Shown piece by piece: positions 1 to 12,699 of a stretch of DNA of 64,000 bases. The notes below the pieces were generated by a model. The model did not search any database, was not told the origin of the DNA, and saw nothing but the letters and a program-made list of their open reading frames with translations. Position 1 is the first letter of the stretch. Each line of letters begins with the position of its first letter. The DNA is from Talpa occidentalis (Eukaryota > Chordata > Mammalia > Eulipotyphla > Talpidae). The position numbers and the translations under genes were made by a program. The stretch spans positions 67,218,767 through 67,282,766 of the forward strand of contig NW_023601433.1 of NCBI RefSeq assembly GCF_014898055.3. The letters run 5' to 3'.

Positions 1-767
1 CTTGGCCTGTAGTTGGGCCCATAAGCCCACTGGTCTCTGGACAGGCTGCTCAGCCCTTAGGCAGAGCGAGGCCCAAGAGCCAGGGCCCAGCAGCCACCCA
101 GTCAATGGAAGCATCAAGGTCTGTGGTAAGGTGAGAGGTCTGTCAGGACGGATACATCTAAGACCCTTCTGTTGTTTTCCTTCAAATAACTTCCAAAGGG
201 ACTGTCTTAGAAAACTCTGAGAGCATTCAAAGAACAAAGATGTGAAAGGGACTGGAAAATAGGACCCATGAGGAATGGGGAAAAGAAGCTATGATTCTTA
301 GCTTGAGGAAGAGAAAGCCTAGAGGCCATTTAACAATGACCTGCAAGGTTTCAAAGGATATTCCTCAGAGGATGGAGACCAGCTGTTCACTGTCTCCAGT
401 GAGGACAGAACAAAAGGAAATGAGCTTCAGCTTCCACATGAGTGATTTAAGCTGGAAAGTAATCTCTGCAATGAGAATATCAGACTTGGAATAAGTTATC
501 AAGGGAGATGAGGGTTCTCCTCCTCTGGAGTTCTTCAAAAACCTAAGGGACCTATTTTCCTGGGCAGGTCAGGTGCGATACCATGAGCAGGCAGAGGGGA
601 AGAGAGAGCCAAACGCCCCCACCACACCTGTTATAAGAGTCCGTGACTTCCCTTTAGTGCAAGCTGGCATTTTCGGCCCCGCGGTATATCCAGCAGCCTA
701 ATAGCACTGTGGACACTGACTGCAGCAGAGCTCAGTCAGCATCAATGTAAAAGAGGTAAAAGAAAAA
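1..767. other. no gene or repeat recognised
   Basis: Moderately GC-rich at the left edge, then mixed. A frame open from base 2 to 220 gives 72 residues with no motif I recognise, and nothing marks it as an exon. Confidence 0.4.
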
Positions 768-774
768 GCATGCA

Positions 775-1050
775 GGGCCTTCCTGGTGGTAGCACAAGGG
801 GTTAAACACAGCACTATGAAGCTATCAGTAGCCTCTGCAGCTCCAGTTCGATCCATGGCCAGGGAGCTACCCACATGGCACAGCAGACCTCTCCTGACTT
901 GCCCACTGCTCCCCTCAGCAGTGTATTTCAGTCTGCCTGTTTCTGTTCCCTGCTCTGTCTCTGGTGAATCTCTCTCTGCACCCCCCACCTCTGACCTGTA
1001 CCCCAGCTCTTATGTGCATAAATAAATAAATCTTAAAAAAAAAAAAAAAA
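775..1050 (+). repeat. SINE copy 1, group 1
   Basis: Starts GGGCCTTCCTGGTGG and ends with AATAAATAAATCTT plus about 16 A. A short TSD, GCATGCA, lies at 768-774 and 1052-1058. The head has 'GTAGCAC' for the usual 'GGCGC', so its A box is damaged. Confidence 0.9.
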
Positions 1051-1559
1051 GGCATGCAAGGAAGGAGGAAAAGGGAGAGAAATGGATTCATTTTCCATGG
1101 GACAGGGAGAGAAATTGCAAATAACTAAATCCAGGCCCTCAGTGACTGCTCCTATCTAAAGCAAAAATCTCTCACTTTTTCATATGGAAATTAGTCTCCA
1201 TATAAACATACTAATTGGCCATTCTTTTCTTTTCTTTCCAGGTTTCCGGGCATCCCTTTGTGTCCTTTGTACTCCCTCCTCACACCTTCAATATTCTGCT
1301 GTGGCCGTTTCCTGCACAATAGAGCTAAAGACAGGTTTTTACTATTGAAACCAACACTCTGCAGATCCCAGGCTCAAATCTTTGGTATTATGTTCCCTGT
1401 GTATTAGACTCAAACCCAGCAACTAGTTCCTAGTTATTTTTCTTATTTTCAGTCCCTGAAGAACTGCGGGCATCTCTCTAGTCCTCTGCCTTCCTCACTG
1501 AGTCCAACACAAAAGGTTGACTTGTGTATCCCCAGAGACTGCATCTGAATCACACGCAC

Positions 1560-2500
1560 AACCACACCCACTGAGCCAAAATACCCAGTGTGGGATCATC
1601 TTCCCGAAATTATCCAATAGGTTTTTCTCAATCTATCCAGAATAAGCCTTTTCAGTGTGTCACCCTGGTATGTGGAGCTGAGGTCAATCAAGGCCCTATG
1701 GGCCTCAGGAAGTCTGTTACCATGAATTAAAGATTATTTTGAGTTAAGAGCAGCTAAGGGGGGGGCACCTCCCTGGTGGCGCAAGGGTTAAGACGCACCT
1801 ATGAAGCTGTCCACAGCCTCTGCAGCACGAGTTTGATCACCGGGCAGTAAGCTACCCACATGGCGCAGCAGACCTCTCCTGTCTCGCCCGCTGTTCCCCT
1901 CAGCAGTGTACTTCGGTCAATCTACCTGTTCTGTTCCCCTCCCTGTCTCTGGTGAATCCTCTCACCCACCTGCACGTCTGGCCTGTACCCCAGTTCTTGT
2001 ATGCATAAATAAATAAATCTTTAAAAAAAAAAAAAGCAGCTAAGGCCTGAGAAGGAGCTCGTCCATGCCTCAGTCCTTTGCCCTGCCCTAACTAAAAAAG
2101 AGAGCATCACTCCCTAAGCTTTTTCTCTTTTCCCCATGAATAAAGCAATCACTGTCCCCTTCTTACGACCAAGAAGAATGTAGTTGGGGAATATCATGCA
2201 GGTGTTGGTATATCAGTGAAATGTCCTCCTTATCTAAGAATCTCATGTTTTTACTCTCAAAGTAAAAGATGAAGTGAACCCCTCCTTATCATGTGAAGTC
2301 CTCCCACCTCTTGACTCCCTAAGTTCCTTAATATATCTTCTACACCCTTAGTTGCCCCATTTTACTTTAGAATCTACAGTCATGTAAATATTCCATGTAT
2401 GTTTTTATATTTATTTACCCATCTGATGCTATTTTGATTATTCTTCTAAACCAAGAAAAACCCAGAGAGCTGGAAGGTTTCTCCTGAGCCACAACACCCC
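1560..2500 (+). repeat. LTR-like repeat, split by a SINE (family X, right-hand type)
   Basis: Two blocks match 61320-62080 by eye and in the same order: a GTGTCAC..TGGTATG..GAGGTCAATC-like block near 1656-1745, and a CTCCTTATCATGTGAAGTCC-like block near 2280-2480 that ends in a pyrimidine-rich region. SINE copy 2 sits between them. The right end is like a retroviral LTR 3' end. The family is not named here and the boundaries are rough. Confidence 0.5.
1760..2034 (+). repeat. SINE copy 2, group 1
   Basis: Flanked by a perfect 11-bp TSD, AGCAGCTAAGG, at 1749-1759 and 2035-2045. It begins with a run of G, and the B box region reads GAGTTTGATCACC. It interrupts an LTR-like repeat. Confidence 0.92.
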
Positions 2501-2594
2501 AAATATTCCTCTGTCTGTGAGCGCATCCACCGTGCAGTGGTCGCCATTAGAGCTGCCACCCTTCGGGACCACTCCCTCTGGCAGCTACAACAGC

Positions 2595-2735
2595 AGGCTC
2601 CAGACTGTGAAGCCCACTAGGTCTGGGTCTTCTGGTGTTGTTCACTCTCATATCCCTAGTGTATAGCCCTTGTGCCTAGAACAGTTCCTGGCACATGGTA
2701 GGAGGATCTATATTAATATTCATGATTGAACGAGC
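2595..2735 (+). repeat. L2 3' end
   Basis: Contains the hallmark order of the L2 tail: a CATATCCCTAGTGTATAG segment, then CTAGAACAGTTCCTGGCACA, then a degenerate AATATT..TGATTGAACGA end. It is old and diverged. Confidence 0.65.
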
Positions 2736-2963
2736 CAATGCCAAGCAGGAAGGGGCGCTGGCTATCATCCATTCCAACTCCTCATGCCAGACAGTGGCAG
2801 TTCAGCAAGAGGCATTGCCCAAATGCATCACAATGCTTTAAGACCTATTTGTATTGTCTCAATTCCTCTCTACTGGAAATAAATACCTTTCCACCTTTTA
2901 GATGATTTAGTCCATGCTAAAATGTGAATGGGTATTGAGTTAATTGCATGTGTGTATTTGTAT

Positions 2964-2993
2964 TCTCTCTCTGTCTCTGTCTCTGTCTGTGTA

Positions 2994-3030
<37 letters not shown>

Positions 3031-3069
3031 AACACACACACACACACACGCACACACACACACACAGAC
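2964..3069. repeat. (CT)n-(CA)n compound microsatellite
   Basis: A TCTC/TGTCTC tract of about 60 bp passes directly into a CACACA tract with a few interruptions (AAAC, CG). The frames open across it encode only Ser/Leu/Val or Thr/His strings and are not genes. Confidence 0.97.
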
Positions 3070-3489
3070 ACTCTAAGCCTAAGAGTGACCTTCCCCCAGA
3101 CTCTCTGTATCAACCCCACACTTGCTGGGCAATGCACATTCATCCCCAGTTACAGAAAAGAAAGGAACCTTCACCCCTCACCTGAATTCTTGAGTTGATG
3201 CCAAGAAACAGTAAAAAGGAACAGAATCAGCTGAGATGAGCATTTCATGCATCTGTCAAGGACAGATTCTGCTGGCTGCCCCAGCACATGGCTTGCCCTA
3301 GCAGAATGAACCAGAGAAAGCCCTCCAAGATGTTACAAGAGGTTAATACTCAGGGCCCCAGGGGTCCTGCCACAACCCAGCCCAGGACTCCAGTGAGCCC
3401 AACCAAGGGGCGCCTGGCTGTGCAGCCCAAGTCAGTGCTGGGGTGAGAAATAGGATAAAATCGGTGGACTGCTGGTGTGTGCCCAGAAG

Positions 3490-3640
3490 TGTCTGGGAAC
3501 TTTGTAAAAGCAGACCCACCATGCCCTGGCCCAGAGCACCCAGTGGTATCAGTCACAGAGGGTAGGTCTGAGAACCTGTTTTTTAAACACTGTGATTCTG
3601 ATATCAAACCCAGCTTGGGAATAACTCCTATAGTTTGATA
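3490..3640 (+). repeat. MER5-type hAT remnant
   Basis: Order of segments resembles MER5A: GGGAACTTTGTAAAA, a GGCCCAGAGCACCCAG stretch, GGTAGGTCTGAGAACC, then a TTTTAAACACTGTGATTCTG stretch. It is a non-autonomous DNA-transposon fossil, highly diverged. Confidence 0.5.
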
Positions 3641-6600
3641 CTCCTACATTCTCTGCCCTTTTTCTATAGCTCTTCCCCTGATGGGAAGGAATCGGGTTCA
3701 TCAAGTTACACCAATTGACTGTCAATATCACTAAGTGTTTTCCTGTCATTTCTGGGATGAGTCTGTGATCCTGTGGGTCACATGTGAGCCGAAGTCCTGA
3801 AGCAGAATCTCTGCTGAGTAACTGACATGAATTTGACTTTTCTTCTGTTATGAGTTAGGAGATGAAAGGCAAGTGCAGACATTTGTTTATTCAATTCAAG
3901 AAATCTTAGCACCCTCTCTATCTTAAGAGGGGTAGCAAAGTTAAATAAGCCACTATCCTTAATCTCAGGAGCTGAGCTTTGTGGTGGGAAGCTGGATGTG
4001 TAAAACATCTGGGCAGGAAGATGATGTGATGGGAGCTGCAAGTCCTGCCTAGCAGCAGTCTTTGCCAGGACCATGCCTGGGAGGATGATTGGGAGGATGA
4101 TGCTCAGTCAGAACCTGGAAAGCAGGGCTCTGCACCTACAGGCTCTAGCCCCAAGCATGTTCCAGGTGAGAGGAGCTTTAAGAATTTCTCAGGTCCCACT
4201 GCTCCGCTCCCACCTCCAGTGCCTAGTCAACCTGAGCTGGGCTCTTCGCTGATACCATGGAATGGAACCTTGTGCTTAAGCATCAGTCTGAAGGTCGGAG
4301 GCTTCTCTTTTTGTGACAAAGGCATTGTTTTTGAAACATGTGCCTGATTCTAGTTTCTTCCTTGGCTTCTCTCGCCTTGTCTCCTGCCCGCGTCTCATTT
4401 CTGTGCCTCATGGTGTTGAACCCACTGCTCAACTTAATCTATGGCCTGCTGTCAACTCCCTCTGCCACGATTCTCCCACCTGTTGCCTCTTGCTGACTCT
4501 CCATGATCCTGGTCACCTTCCTGCAGAAATCTCATGAAATTTCACCCTCCTGCCACTCCCATCTCCTCTGCCATACTCTGTCTGCCTCATTTCCTATTGC
4601 TCCTTCATCTGTCCTTCCCCCTCCCCCAGCCCCTGCTCCTTTTACTCTAATGATAATGGGAGCATCTGATTATATAAATCATAAGTTGAAAGGGCACACT
4701 TAGAGGATTTTATGTTTAAATGACTTCTTCTTTATTTACTATTACTACCATGCAATTAATTGCCTTTTAACCAATGTTTCTTCTAAAACAATGCCCTTTA
4801 AAAAAAAATACCCTTTCAATGTTTTTATCTCCATAAGATTTCTGTTCCTTAATAATAATGGTAGTCGCTGCTTCTTTTATAGACCTAAAGAGTTAGAGAA
4901 TGTTCATTTATTGAAATTCACAGCCCTCACTCTGCCTCATAATTACTGGAGCTCCTTTTATAAAACACAATGCCTCACGTCCACCTTCAGGTATTTCAGT
5001 TCAATTGGTCTGAAGTTGGGATTTGCATCAATATTTTAAACATACTTTCCAGGAGATGTTAATGTGCAATCGGTCTTGAGATTTGCTGATTTATAGGAAA
5101 GTCATTCATGTTCAATGTATATTCAAATAGTCAGTCCTGGAAGTCTTGATTTAAAGCAGTAGCTCCTGATCATATTCTTTTGAGGCTAGGTAAAAGATCT
5201 TAAAGCCCACTCTGCCCACCCATCCCCAATTACCAACAGTAAAGAACTCTGTGATAAAGAATTGAAAGGCAACATGTGATTTAATATTTTAAAAATAACC
5301 CAGAAAATTTATAATTGCTAGTGTTTCATAAGTGATTTAAAGAACACAAATTCATGACAAGCCTATCATCAATAATCTGTGCCCAAACAAGTAAATAGTA
5401 GGGAGATTATAGAATCATCAGCCTCAGCAGTAGGCATATGAATGGATAGCACTAAAACAATAGCACATCCATATGTTACTGGAACATAATAGGTGAAAAG
5501 CACTGTTCATGAAAATATGCTCCAAGAACGCACCACCATCAGCAAATATCACTCATGCTAACAGGAATTCATTATTTAAAAGCATGACTAGTCGCCATTT
5601 GAAATCACAATCACATCCACACAAATGATATAAGGCCTCCTTCCCTACCACCTATGCAACAGTCACTTCATAATGTTACCAAGCCCTGAAAGGCAGCCAG
5701 TCTCTTAAAATATTGCTCTAGTATCATCAGTACATGCTAGCAATGAAATAGATTTAATAGTAAACATAAATCCTCTTAATTACTCAGTAGATTAGTTAGG
5801 CAGTAGCTCTATAAATTAAACATAAAAATGAAAACTTAAGAAATTTTACCTCAATAGCCCAAAAGAATCCACACTCTGGCCCCCTCCACACCCCCACAAA
5901 GCACGTATATTTTTTAATTTGTATTAGCTCCTAAGGAGAACATTCCTAGTCAAGGGCCATGCTATGAGATCCCTGGTTTTCCAGAGATGTAATGTACTGC
6001 CTTTTGAGATGGGAGGAGTGTTCTATTATTCTTTTTTAAATGCATATTCAAGTGCAAATCTGACTTACCTGGTTACAAACACCTTCAGAAGACAGCATTT
6101 GCTTATTCTAAAGAGTGTATTCATTGATGCACCTGATCATTGAGACAAAAAAAAGAGTCTTTAATAACTGAAATATATAAACCAAATGAGGGGAAAAAAT
6201 AATAAGAATAGGAAGTTTTTCAAGTGCAAATTTGGCAGAGCCTGAATGACTTATCCAAGACTTTGATAGAAAACAATCTTCTTCCCAAAACAAAATGGCA
6301 ATTTTTAAGAATTAATAGAAAAAATCAACCTAAAAATGTAGACTTGTATAAACTCAAAATCCAGATCAAACAGCACTGGTAAGATTTAAAAATAAGAAAA
6401 TCCAGAAAACCTTAGAAAAATCATGTTCTGAGGCCCTTCCCAAAGGTACTATGAGTTTGAGGCTTAGTTGAAATGGAAAAATAAAAGAGGCTTGATTTTT
6501 GTATATTCTAATTCTCTAAATCTCCAAAAACAAAATAACTGCAAGTTATTTTGCAGTTCTGGGAAGTTTAGGAGCTTGTAATTGTGCATAATTACTTTAA

Positions 6601-6782
6601 TAAGTATAAAATATATCCTAGAAATATAACATATTTTAATCCTGCAAGTTTCAAACTAAGAAAGTTTTTTAAGTTTTTTAGCTGCTTTTTAGTTTCTGGA
6701 GAGCGGGAATTTCATGTGGATTTTATCTCAGGCCTTCCAGACCTGGCAGAATACTTTTATAGTTATTACCAAAAATATTATA
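3641..6782. other. 3.1 kb without a recognised feature
   Basis: AT-rich single-copy-looking DNA. No SINE, L1 or LTR is recognised and no open frame is convincing (the longest is about 98 codons with no motif). A pyrimidine-rich patch lies near 4540-4650. Confidence 0.45.
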
Positions 6783-7054
6783 TTTTTTAAAGATTTATTT
6801 ATTTATGCATACAAAAACTGGGGTATAGACCAGAGCTCTGTGCAGGGGATAAGAGGATTCACCAGAGAGAGTAGGGAGCAGAACAGGTGGATCTACTGAA
6901 ATACACTGCTGAGGGGAGCAGCGGGCGAGACAGGAGAGGTCTGCTGTGCCATGTGGGTAGCTCCCGGGCCTGCCAGGGATTGAACTTGTGCTGCAGTGGC
7001 TGCCGTTAGCTTCACAGTGCTGTGCTCAAACCCTGTGCCAAGAGGGAGGCTCCC
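6783..7054 (-). repeat. SINE copy 3, group 1
   Basis: The reverse tail TTTTTTAAAGATTTATTTAT starts it and GCCAAGAGGGAGGCTCCC ends it. No clear TSD. It abuts the 3' end of an antisense L1. Confidence 0.88.
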
Positions 7055-7770
7055 TTTTGATAATTTTTAAGCATACAGCTCTGTGACCTTGACTCCATTC
7101 CCACTGTTGTGCATCCATCACCACCATCCACTTGCATAACTATTTTATCTTCCCCAACTAAAGCTTGCAACCATTAACACTAACTCCCATCCCCAGTTCC
7201 TGGCAACCATCAAATTCATTCTCTCACTATAAAGTTGACTGCTCTAGGTACCTCATAAAATGCAATCAAATACTTGTCCTTTTGTGATTGACTTATTTCA
7301 TTTAGTCTTCAGGATTCAATCATGTTATGGTATATGTTGTAATTTTTTCTCTTTAGGCTAAATAATATTTCATTGTATGCATATACCATATTTTGTTTAT
7401 CCATCCATCTATTGATGGACACTTGGGTTGCTTCCACCTTTGGGCTATTGTGAATAACACCATGAACATGGTGTACAAATATTTGCTTTCAATCCTTTTG
7501 AGTATATACCCAGAAGTGGAATTCCTGGACCATATGGTAATTATATGCTTAATTTTTTGAGGCATCACCACATTGTTTTCCACAGCAGCTGCATTATTTT
7601 GCATTCCCTCCAGCAATGCACAAGGATTCAGATTTCTCCACATCCTCATCAATGATTGTTATTTTCTGGGTTTTTTGTTGTTGTTTTTTTTTAAATAATA
7701 GCCATCCTAATGGGCATGAAGTGGTATCTCATTGTGGTTTTGATTTGCATTTCTCTAATTATTAGTGAGG
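7055..7770 (-). repeat. L1 3' end (ORF2 C-terminus and 3' UTR)
   Basis: 5'-truncated L1 on the minus strand. The reverse frame 7652-7353 encodes a recognisable ORF2p C-terminus containing MWRNLNPCALLEGMQNNAA, then an IWSRNSTSGYI-like segment, RWKQPKCPSIDGWINK, and a terminal MKYYLA. The remaining bases to 7055 are 3' UTR. Several substitutions show it is an old, dead copy. The reverse transcriptase and endonuclease domains are absent. Confidence 0.9.
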
Positions 7771-8432
7771 AGTACTACTTTTAGGGAACAAGAAAAGGAA
7801 AAATGCAGTTCCAAATATTTAAATTGAAAGATGGTTCTGGGAAATAAAGGCAACATGCAGAATCACACCAGAAAAAGAAAATGACTTGGGGATGCAGCTC
7901 TATAAATGCTAATCTCCAAAATATTCTTTTGTCTTAAAACAAAATCAGGACAGCATCACTGCCCCCAAGGAATAGTAAGAAACTAAATTGCCATGAATAA
8001 ACGTACAACGCACATAAAATACTGTGGAAAATCAAGAAATAACTACAGCAACATTTCCTCAGAATAAAAAAAAGGATCCATTTATTCATTTACCACTTAA
8101 AAATTTCAGAGGAAATTCAATCTACCGTGAGATTGCTTTCTTAGTGATGAATCAAATTGATAAAAATCTCTTAGTCTGCTAGAGGACAGAAACAAAAATT
8201 CCTTATGTCACTTTTAAAAAATCTCAACCTCATGTTTTGTCAGTCAACATTCTTTGCCCAGAAGACCTACAGATTTGGGGTTAGGCAAGACCCTAAGAGA
8301 GGGGTCAGGATAAAGGATTAGCAATAGGAAATTTGGTGTCAGGTGACAGGGTGTTCTGGAAAAGTATCAGTATCTAATTTCCTTCCCGAGGACACAGAAG
8401 AGTATACACCTATCAGATGGCCATAGGCTTTA
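7771..8432. other. no recognised feature
   Basis: AT-rich, between the L1 remnant and SINE copy 4. Nothing gene-like seen. Confidence 0.4.
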
Positions 8433-8449
8433 AGAATATGGACTAATTT

Positions 8450-8616
8450 TTTTCTATGCATTCAAGAACTAGGGTGTAGGCCAGAGGTGCAGGGGGTGAG
8501 AGGATTCACCCGAGACAAGGACAGAACAGAACAGGCAGGATCAAACTCATGCTACAATGGCTGGCAATAGCTTGATGGTGCTGAGACTTTTAACCCCTGT
8601 GCCACCAGGGAGGCCC
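8450..8616 (-). repeat. SINE copy 4, group 1, internally deleted
   Basis: Only about 167 bp, yet both ends are present. A perfect 17-bp TSD, AGAATATGGACTAATTT, lies at 8433-8449 and 8617-8633. The missing part is the central CTGCTCCCCTCAGCAGTG region and neighbours. Confidence 0.93.
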
Positions 8617-9018
8617 AGAATATGGACTAATTTAACCTAACAGATAAGTAAACACACTTAGAACTGGCATTTGGAAACTCACTCTAAAGAGAACTAATTT
8701 TGCAGATTTTGCACAAAATACAATAAAAAACAATACTCCATTAACTGTGATATACACAAAATCAACATTATTTTTGTTGCTTCTTTTATTTCTAAAATGC
8801 AGTCATCTTGCAATATATCGTATTATTGGCCAAAAATGTAATTCTTGTGCTTTCCCTCCCTTCTTAAATCACACTATTTATTTTTTATTTTTTCACATTT
8901 TGAAAGGACAGGCTTATTAGGAAATGGAAGGAAGAACACGACACTTGCACAGACCCAAGCAGGAAGAGTTGCCTCAAGTCACACTATTGTTTTTAGAGGT
9001 CAAAAAGAAAGGCTTCAA

Positions 9019-9638
9019 GGGCCTTCCGGGTGGCGCAGGGGCTTAAGCACAGCACTGTGAAGCTAACTGCAGTCTCTGCAGCATGAGTTTGATCCCCAGC
9101 CAGCCAGGGAGCTACCAACATGGCACAGTAGACCTCTCCTGTCTCGCCCGCTGCTCCCTCAGTAGTGTATTTCAGTCAGTCTGCCTGTTCTGTTCCCCAC
9201 TCTGTCTCTGGTGAATCCTCTCAGCCCCCACACCTCTGGCCTAGTCCCCAGTTTTTGAATGCATAAATAAATAAATCTTTAAAAAAATAAATAAAGGGGC
9301 CTCCCCGGTGGCGCAGCGGTTGAGCACTGGGTTGCGATGCCGCCTGCGGCCTCTACGGCGCCGGTTCAATCCCCGGCTGCTCCCCGGCCACCAGAGGAGG
9401 GTCCCACATGGCGCGCAGACCTCTCCTGCCGCCCGCTGCTCCCCTCAGCAGTGTACTTCAGTCCTTCTGCCTGCTCTGCTCCCCGCTCTGACTCTGGTGA
9501 ATTCTCTCACCCTCCCGCGCTTCTGACTGTACCCAGTGCATGTATAAACAAAACAAACAAACAAACAAACAAATAAATAAATAAAAAACATGCCTCTATA
9601 AAAAAAAAAAAAAAAACCATAAAATAAAATAAATAAAT
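9019..9638 (+). repeat. SINE copy 5, group 1, with copy 6 in its tail
   Basis: The body runs 9019-9295. The tail is interrupted by copy 6 and resumes to about 9638. A near-perfect TSD (AAAGGCTTCAA at 9008-9018, AAAGCCTTCAA at 9639-9649) flanks the whole pair. Confidence 0.88.
9296..9617 (+). repeat. SINE copy 6, group 3v
   Basis: Young GC-rich body. The tail has GCATGTATAAACAAAAC, CAAA repeats, ATAAATAAATAAA, then ACATGCCTCTATAAA and poly-A, with no TCTTT terminator. It is inserted head-to-tail in copy 5. Confidence 0.92.
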
Positions 9639-9701
9639 AAAGCCTTCAAAATGTTCTGAGGTTTGCATTTCCTGACAGTTGACTGGCAGAAGTTCCAGAC
9701 A

Positions 9702-9978
9702 GGGCCTCCCCGGTAGCGCAGAGGTTGAGCACTGGGTTGCGAAGCTGCCCACAGCCTCTGCAGTGCCGGTTCGATCCCTGGCCACCGGGTGAGGGTCCCA
9801 CATGGTGCGCAGACCTCTCCTGGCACCCGCTGCTCCCCTCAGCAGTGTGTTTCGTCAATCTGCCTGCTCTGCTCTCCTCTCTGACTCTAGTGAATTCTCT
9901 CACCCTTCCACGCTTCTGACTGTACCCAGTGCATGTATAAATAAATAAATAAATAAATCTTTTAACAAAAAAAAAAGC
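9702..9978 (+). repeat. SINE copy 7, group 3
   Basis: Perfect 11-bp TSD AGTTCCAGACA at 9691-9701 and 9979-9989. It keeps a GGTTCGATCCC B box, but the A box has TAGCGCAGAGG. The tail is AATAAA repeats, TCTTTT, then A. Confidence 0.93.
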
Positions 9979-9989
9979 AGTTCCAGACA

Positions 9990-10929
9990 AATCATAATTC
10001 ATGAGCTCAGCAATTGGTTCACTCTAATGTTAATTCAAAGTTCTCTGGTTCCAAAAGGCTTTCTGCCAGGGTGCAGGATCACACACCTGTGATTAACCTG
10101 ACTGAGCTGGAGCTGCATTGTTTCCTCACATGGCTGCAACTCAAACAGCAGTCATGTCAGTAAAATAAGTGTAACCCCTTGACTGGCTGGATGGGTGGAT
10201 CCTTACCAGGAGAAGTGATAATAGAAGGTTAGGATCCATCCACCCCCAAAACCAAACCTCATGGTCAGTGTGAAGAGCTGGGTGAATGTGAAAAATCAGG
10301 GAAGACCAAGAACCTCCATACTGAAGGAAAATAAAATATTTCTCCTTTCTATACAAGCATTAGAAATTCCTTTGCCTTCATCACAGCTGGCATAATAGTT
10401 TCTGAGCGCAGGGTCTCTTATATGTACACTCCTCTACAACCAAGATTTCTGTGGGATAAACCTCATAACCCCAATGATGAGTGGTGTTGCCAGAGCTCTT
10501 TAACTGCACTTTGCATGCCTCAGTGTTTCTAATATTGAGCAAAGGGAAAGCAAAATAAGTCCCGTTTGTAGTGCTATTTGAAATGCTAATGATTTAGACC
10601 CTATGCCTTTATTATTAAACTTAGTTAATAAACAATATTGGCAAAGTGGGTAACCGATAAAATGCAGGCTCATTAAGATGATTCAAGAGGAGGAAATACA
10701 CCTAATTTTGCCTTTTCTATGTACTACAGTCAACATTATATTCATTACATAGGAACACCCTGTTTGAGATCTGTTACTTAACCTAAGACATAATGAAGAT
10801 AGTAAAAGGGCCCCTAGTACTAAGGCTTCCCATAAACACTCAAATATAAGATAACCACCCTAAAATCAACTCATAATATAAAAGATAGGTACAATCACTC
10901 CCAAAAGAAAAACATCAAACTTTTTGTTC
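9990..10929. other. no recognised feature
   Basis: Mixed AT-rich DNA with no repeat or gene I can name. Confidence 0.4.
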
Positions 10930-11105
10930 ATTAGACTCAAGTGATGTGTTAGTTTAAAATTCAGACTCCCAGGCACTGTCCCTAGAAATCATCTTCTGGA
11001 GTGAAATCCAGGAATCTGTATTTTCAACCAGCAATCCAACTCACCCATGCACAAACAATTCTGATAAAAGTATCAGAGGCTTACACCGTAAGAAATACTA
11101 CCCTA
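10930..11105 (+). repeat. MER5-type hAT remnant
   Basis: Contains ATTCAGACTCCCAGGCACTG, then GGAATCTGTATTTTCAACCAGC, then a CAATTCTGATAAAAG-like end. This is the MER5 order of TCCCAGGC..., GGAATCTGTATTTT... and ...TTCTGATG. Confidence 0.6.
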
Positions 11106-12690
11106 AAAAGATGGGATGATTCCCATACATTCAAATTTGACCTTGATCTAACTCAAGAAGCGTCTGTGTTTGTAAGGCTGTGGTGAGCTATGGGATATTA
11201 AAAAAAAAAAAAAAGGAGAATGTCACAGCTAAATGCTGGCAGTGGCCCCTCAGTCAGAGCAAAGGGGCAGAGTCCTTATCGAACCTAACAGTCTTCCTTA
11301 CCTAGGGAAGGTGGCAGGTATCTCACTGTGGAGGTGGACACATCAAACCATCTTAGCCTGGCATCACTAAATGTCTAAATTGTAGGGTTAACTGCCCCCG
11401 TCCCAGTTTCTGTGGCCATTAACTTTTAACTTACTCTTATAGACTTTGTCCATGTAGCCTACCTTTACTATTGGCCACAGGCTGGCTGCCGGTACTCAAC
11501 CCCCACTGGCCCATTTAGTAATAATAGGTTGGCTGTCACTTTGGTTTCACCTTCATTTTCTGAATTTGGTTCATATAAGTCCACCACTGAGAAACATTCC
11601 ACTCTCTATAATTCATGGCTTGATAAAGTAGGTTTCTAGACTTCTGGAGCTTCCAATCACTCTCTTAACTGTGGAATATTTTCCAGTGAAATGAAAAATC
11701 CTCAGATCTCCTGAGAACATGCTTGGCAATACCCAACCTCATCAGTGACCATCCCCTGCCTACTGAAACCTCCTCACCAAGAAGCTGTTGATAGTGATCA
11801 AACCAACTTTGGGTAGATGGTCTCGGAGCCATTTAGAGTAAACCATAATCAAGGGTCAGCTATTACATAAGTTCCAGTATTAGTCTCTTGTTACCTTTCA
11901 CCAGAACCTGATTAAAGGGCAGGTCACTCAGATAGGCAGGTGAGAGGGTGAGGGTCAAATTCTCACATGAGCTCTGCTCCTCATTCATTAACGGATGGGA
12001 TTCACTGGGCCAGCATAATCAAGAGAAAAGGGCTGTCCATCCATCTCAGGCATCTTACTCTCTGCTGCTCAGTTTGGATACAGCTGCACGCCTCCATCTG
12101 GCTGCCCTTTGCTGGCTTCAATACTTGCCAATGGGATCAGCATTCAGCCACATACTGAGGGAAAGGGGCTGGGGAAGCAAACCTCTTTAGTGGTAAAACA
12201 TTACTTCCTGTCTTCCTAGGACTATAACAACTTCTGGCTAGGACCATTACATGTTCCCCACCGACCCCCCTCATCCCCCAGTCCAACAGTGTGGGATAGG
12301 TGGAACGTGTAAGCCTGTGTGAAGAAAGTAAAGCATATTATCATTTCCTGAAAGCAGTGATGACTCAGTGGCAAGTGTTGAAGTCATCTCTCTTATATAA
12401 CACTCCCCATTCCAACGAGATGGCCAAAGGGTAACTCACCAGTTGGCACAATGAATTTGCACCTTCTTGCTTTCTCTTCACCTCCAAACCTGGAGATGGG
12501 AGGAAGAAGGTATGGAAGAGAGAGGAGAGTCTGGGAGATTTGTTCCTTAATTTCTGCCTATTTTCGTCCCCCACTCTGCCGTCTGTCTCCATGCAGGCTT
12601 AAAGGCCCACTCAGAGTTTGACTCTTCCCTCAGGCCTCACTTTTGCTGCCACCCCCATCCTACTTGCCTTCCTGTTCTCAAATCTATACA
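11106..12690. other. no recognised feature
   Basis: Apart from a 14-15 bp poly-A near 11200, I see no named repeat. Short frames at 11948-12190 and 12592-12365 carry no motif. Confidence 0.4.
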
Positions 12691-12699
12691 TACTTTTGA

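Noticed and set aside
2..220. Possible exon open from the left edge, with a GTAAG-like donor near 126
   Set aside because: No recognisable protein similarity, no acceptor visible in the window, and the frame is short enough to be chance.
2928..3198. Open frames rich in Ser/Leu or Thr/His
   Set aside because: They are translations of the CT/CA microsatellite.
7353..7652. A 99-codon reverse protein that could be called a gene
   Set aside because: It is the C-terminal end of a dead L1 ORF2, annotated as a repeat.
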